DNA of 10,274 nucleotides, taken from NCBI GenBank assembly GCA_910592005.1, contig CAJVPP010004027.1, positions 1 to 10,274 of the forward strand, in the 5' to 3' direction. The notes under the pieces are model-generated. The model did not search any database, had not been told where the DNA came from, and saw only the letters and a list, made by a program, of their open reading frames with translations. Position numbers and translations under genes: made by a program. The stretch comes from Funneliformis mosseae (taxonomy: Eukaryota > Glomeromycota > Glomeromycetes > Glomerales > Glomeraceae). Positions 7,632 through 10,274 of the stretch are shown here, one piece after another (the first letter of the stretch is position 1; each line of letters opens with the position of its first letter).

Positions 7632-7871
7632 GCTCTGAATGGTTCAGATTAATCCAAAAATTTTTGATTCAGATCAACTTCAGTTCAGTTTTAGATTGCA
7701 AAAAATTCAATTTGAAAATTTTCAGTTTAGTTCAGATTTTTACCAGTTTACGGTTCAGTTCAGTTTCAAATTAGTATTTTTAAGATTTTTAATCCAAACT
7801 GAACTGAACTGAAATTTTCAATTCAGTTTCAGATTGGCCTATAATTTGGATCGAACTGAACCGTTCAGAGC
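7632..7871. mobile_element. GGTTCAG-rich MITE (hAT-like candidate)
   Basis: The left end GCTCTGAATGGTTCAG is mirrored by the right end, whose reverse complement reads GCTCTGAACGGTTCAG; similarity runs about 28 bp (through ATCCAAA). The interior repeats TTCAGTTCAGTTT and its complement AAACTGAACTGAACTG, so the whole 240 bp can fold back. It sits inside a unit of the array, which resumes on the other side. TTATAAATAA is found at 7621-7630 and again at 7877-7886, compatible with an 8-10 bp target duplication, as hAT elements make. It has no coding capacity. The family name is inferred from duplication length and the tandem GGTTCAG style. Confidence 0.75.
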
Positions 7872-7966
7872 ATTAATTATAAATAATTTAGTTAATTTTA
7901 AATTACAGTAACAAGTAAGATTAAATACTGATAATCAATAAAATTAATTTACTATCTATTATATTA

Positions 7967-8155
7967 TACTACCCTACTATAAATTACCAGATTTTATAAA
8001 TTTACTTAGTAATATATAGTAAAATTGAAGATTTTTAGATTATATAAAAGTTTATGAATTTTTAATAAAATATACATTAGATTTTTTTTTATTTAATAGC
8101 TAATAAATTATAATTTTAAAATATTATTCAAAATATTTTATTTATAAAATGCCAA
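7967..8155 (+). repeat. Left arm of the foldback MITE
   Basis: It pairs with the right arm (about 8265-8445). The outer 70 bp is best conserved, with landmarks ATAAATTACCAGATTTTATA and TATAGTAAAATTGAAGAT. Inward, a T-run followed by ATTTAATAGCTAATAAATTA matches the right-arm complement ATTTGATAGATGATCAATTA. The inner limit is approximate. Confidence 0.65.
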
Positions 8156-8264
8156 AAATACTCATTTTTAAAGTAATAAATAAAATAATTTTATATATAA
8201 AAATGCAAAAAACATATAAAAAAATATTTGCTTATACTTCAAAATGAAAAAGTTTTTCATGTTT

Positions 8265-8445
8265 TAAAAAATTTTTATTTTTTATTTTAATATCTAAAAA
8301 CTATAATTGATCATCTATCAAATAAAAAAAAAATCAAATGATTTTATTGAAAATTAGTAAAAATTATACAACTTGAAGATCTTTAATTTTACTATAAATT
8401 ATTAAGTAAAATTTATAAAGTCCGGTAATTTATTATAAGGCAGTA
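8265..8445 (-). repeat. Right arm of the foldback MITE
   Basis: Read on the minus strand from 8445 it gives TACTGCCTTATAATAAATTA, then CCGGACTTTATAAATTTTAC, TATAGTAAAATTAAAGATCT and, further in, ATTTGATAGATGATCAATTA, matching the left arm. CCGG and CpG-containing positions in this arm are A/T-shifted in the other, as expected from old C-to-T decay. The inner limit is approximate. Confidence 0.65.
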
Positions 8446-9530
8446 TATTAATTATTTTTTTAAATAAAAAATTTAGTTAACTTTAAATTACAGTAACATT
8501 TAAATTTAAATATTAATAATCAATAAAATAACTTATAATCTAAATTATTATATTGTAAAAAATTTAATTAATTTTAAATTACAGTAATAAGTATAATTAA
8601 ATACTAATAATCAATAAAAATACTATCTATTATATTACTAATTATTTTTTTTTAATAAATACTTTATTTATATAAAATTACAATAATAAGTATAAATAAA
8701 TACTGATAATCAAAAAAATAATTTACCAGCTATTATATTATTAATTATTTTTTAAATAAAGATTTAGTTGATTTTAAATTATAATAACTAATACAATTAA
8801 ATATTAATAATCAATAAAATTAATTTATCATCTAAATTTTTATAAAAAATTTAGTTGACTTTAAATTATAGTAATAAATATAATTAAATACTAATAATCA
8901 ATGAAAATAACTTACCATCTAAATTATTATAAAAAATTAGTTGACTTTAAATTATAACAAGTATAATTATATATTAATAATAACTTACCATCTATTATCT
9001 TATTAATTATTTTTTTAAATATAAATTTTAATTGATTTTAAATTACAGTAAAAGTATAATTAAATACTGATAATCAATAAAAATAACTTATAATCTAAAT
9101 TATTATAAAATATTTAATTAATTTAAATTATAGTAATAAGTATATTAAATACTAATAATCAATAAAAATAACTTATAATCTATTATATTATTAATGATTT
9201 TTTTATTTAAAAAATTTAGTTAATTTTAAATTATAATAATAAGTATAATTAAATATTAATAATTATTAACTAAACTTACTTCCTAATAAAATTTATTTTT
9301 TAAATTACAGTGAAAAATATAATTAAATACTGATAATTAATAAAATAGTTACCATATATTATATTATTAATTATTTTTTTAAATAAAAATTTAGTTAATT
9401 TTAAATTATAATAAATATTAATAATCAATAAAAATAACTTATTATTTATTATATTATTAATTATTTTTTAAATAAATAATTTTAGTTGACTTTAAATTAT
9501 AATAAAAAATATTAATATCTTATTTTTTGT

Positions 9531-10274
9531 AATATTATACAGAATATTAATATTTTTATTTAAATTAAATAAATATAATTTATTAAATTAATAAAAATAA
9601 TTTATTATTTAAATTATTAACATTTTATTTTTAATATAAATTTATGCATAAATTATAATAAATATTAAATAAAAATTATAAATATAAATAATCTACCTAC
9701 TAAAATATCATTAATTATCATTAACAACTTTTATATAATAAATTAAATTTTAATTAAAATAAAAAATAAATAACTTACTTCCTATAGTATTATTAATTAA
9801 TAAATATTTTTGAATATTAGTTTAATTAAATTTAAATTATAAATTAAAATATAATAAAATTTAATGATTTATAATCTAAATATTATTATCATTAAATTTT
9901 TTTTAAAAAAATATTAATTATTAAATAATTATATAAGTAAATAATAGATAAATAAAGTTTATTACCATTTAATCCATTTAATATAGAAGTATTTAAAATT
10001 GATTCTATTATAATATATTTATTTTTAAAAAAATTTTAAAATAAATTAATATGATTTATAGAAAAATCTAATATTTAAACAATTTAAAAATATGCTTTAC
10101 CATTTAATTTTTCTAATATTTGAACAATTATTGAATATAATTAATAGATTATTATATATATTGATTAATTGCCCAATAAAAAATTTGATATAAAAATTAT
10201 TAAGTTTTATAACGTATAACTTTTATGGAAAATCAGTATAATATATACGTTTTTTCCTTAGGTAAAAACCTTAA
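9531..10274. other. AT-rich flank with strongly diverged array units
   Basis: There is no gene. Words of the array still appear up to about 10130: TAACTTACTTCCTATAGTAT near 9770, TTTAAATTATAAATTAAAAT near 9830, TATAATCTAAATATTATTAT near 9870, and TTACCATTTAAT at about 9961 and 10096. A direct repeat TCTAATATTT-AACAATT occurs around 10067 and 10110. The last 65 bases look different: AACGTATA at 10211-10218 is inverted as TATACGTT at 10244-10251, followed by CCTTAGGTAAAAACCTTAA, a small imperfect palindrome. Confidence 0.55.

Larger units (their letters stand above)
7967..8445. mobile_element. Long-armed foldback MITE flanked by TA
   Basis: The left end TACTACCCTACTATAAATTA and the reverse complement of the right end TACTGCCTTATAATAAATTA match, and the similarity continues through CCAGATTTTATAAATTTACT and AGTAAAATTGAAGAT far inward, giving arms of roughly 170-190 bp with scattered mismatches and small gaps. 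The element is about 479 bp with a short AT-rich centre and no coding capacity. TA flanks both ends (7965-7966 and 8446-8447), and the array unit is split cleanly: CTATTATAT-TA on the left, TA-TTAATTATTTTT on the right. The TA duplication suggests mobilisation by a Tc1/mariner-type transposase. The exact ends could be two bases further in, since TATA is present on both sides. Confidence 0.78.
7050..9530. repeat. AT-rich tandem repeat array, units 75-102 bp
   Basis: The core word TATAATTAAATACTGATAAT, followed by TCAATAAAAATAACTTA and, later in the unit, TTTAGTTGACTTTAAATTACAG, recurs about 17-19 times with many point changes. Distances between successive TAATTAAAT cores are about 86, 89, 100, 102 and 102 bp before the first MITE, and 99, 101, 87, 83, 93, 86, 102 and 75 bp from 8594 on. 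Two main unit types alternate irregularly: a long type with CTATTATATTATTAATTATTTTT, and a short type with ATCTAAATTATTATAAAA in its place; a third type carries CTAATAAAATTTATTTTT. Two MITEs interrupt the array. No open reading frame is present. It is a diverged minisatellite or satellite. Confidence 0.85.

Noticed and set aside
7050..9530. Splice-like words (GTAAGT on the minus strand, ATTACAG on the plus strand) in most array units
   Set aside because: They lie on opposite strands, or only about 25 bases apart on the same strand, too close for an intron, and no exon-like coding sequence lies between units. They recur only because the unit recurs.
7050..9530. CRISPR array
   Set aside because: The repeated words are not identical short repeats with unrelated spacers; the entire unit is homologous from copy to copy, and the DNA is eukaryotic.
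1..10274. tRNA or rRNA genes
   Set aside because: No cloverleaf with B-box-like GGTTCGAATCC and no conserved rRNA core words were seen. The GGTTCAG words at 7632-7871 belong to a MITE with inverted ends.

Overview
This is a gene-poor, very AT-rich eukaryotic window built almost entirely of decayed mobile elements and an AT-rich tandem repeat. Nothing in it looks bacterial and no intact host gene is visible. The best guess is a fungal genome. The style of the Ty3/Gypsy Gag and Pol fragments, and of the LINE with a C-terminal RNase H and Cys/His finger, resembles elements I associate with arbuscular mycorrhizal fungi (Glomeromycotina, Rhizophagus/Gigaspora type). That assignment rests on family resemblance, not on a search.

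Layout. (1) Bases 1-76 look like one terminus of a Tc1/mariner-type DNA transposon ending at a TA. (2) Bases 77-4440 are a Ty3/Gypsy LTR retrotransposon on the minus strand. From right to left it has a 5' LTR (about 4182-4440, TGTTAA...TTAACA ends), a primer-binding-site candidate (4162-4178), Gag (N-terminal part, capsid-like part, broken zinc knuckle), retropepsin, an acidic linker, reverse transcriptase and RNase H. Integrase is absent because the mariner-like end cuts the element just after RNase H. Many stops and frameshifts make it a pseudogene; the RT active site reads YLDN instead of YLDD. (3) Bases 4441-4740 are low-complexity AT sequence. (4) Bases 4741-7028 are a plus-strand, 5'-truncated non-LTR retrotransposon (LINE): a post-RT region, RNase H, a Cys/His finger C-terminus, a 3' UTR with AATAAA, and an A10 tail. 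(5) From about 7050 to about 9530, fading out to about 10130, lies a diverged tandem array of 75-102 bp AT-rich units. Two MITEs interrupt it: a GGTTCAG-rich element at 7632-7871 and a long-armed foldback element at 7967-8445 flanked by TA.

How the parts relate. None of the protein-coding remnants can be functional as they stand. The value of the window is its insertion history: mariner-like end into Gypsy, LINE 3' end against the array edge, and MITEs into array units. A second point is the kind of damage: many stops in both retroelements are explained by C:G to T:A transitions, which could reflect methylated-cytosine decay or a RIP-like process. The array, with interleaved unit lengths and more diverged flanks, is the least explained structure and could be satellite or centromere-like DNA, but only inference supports that.
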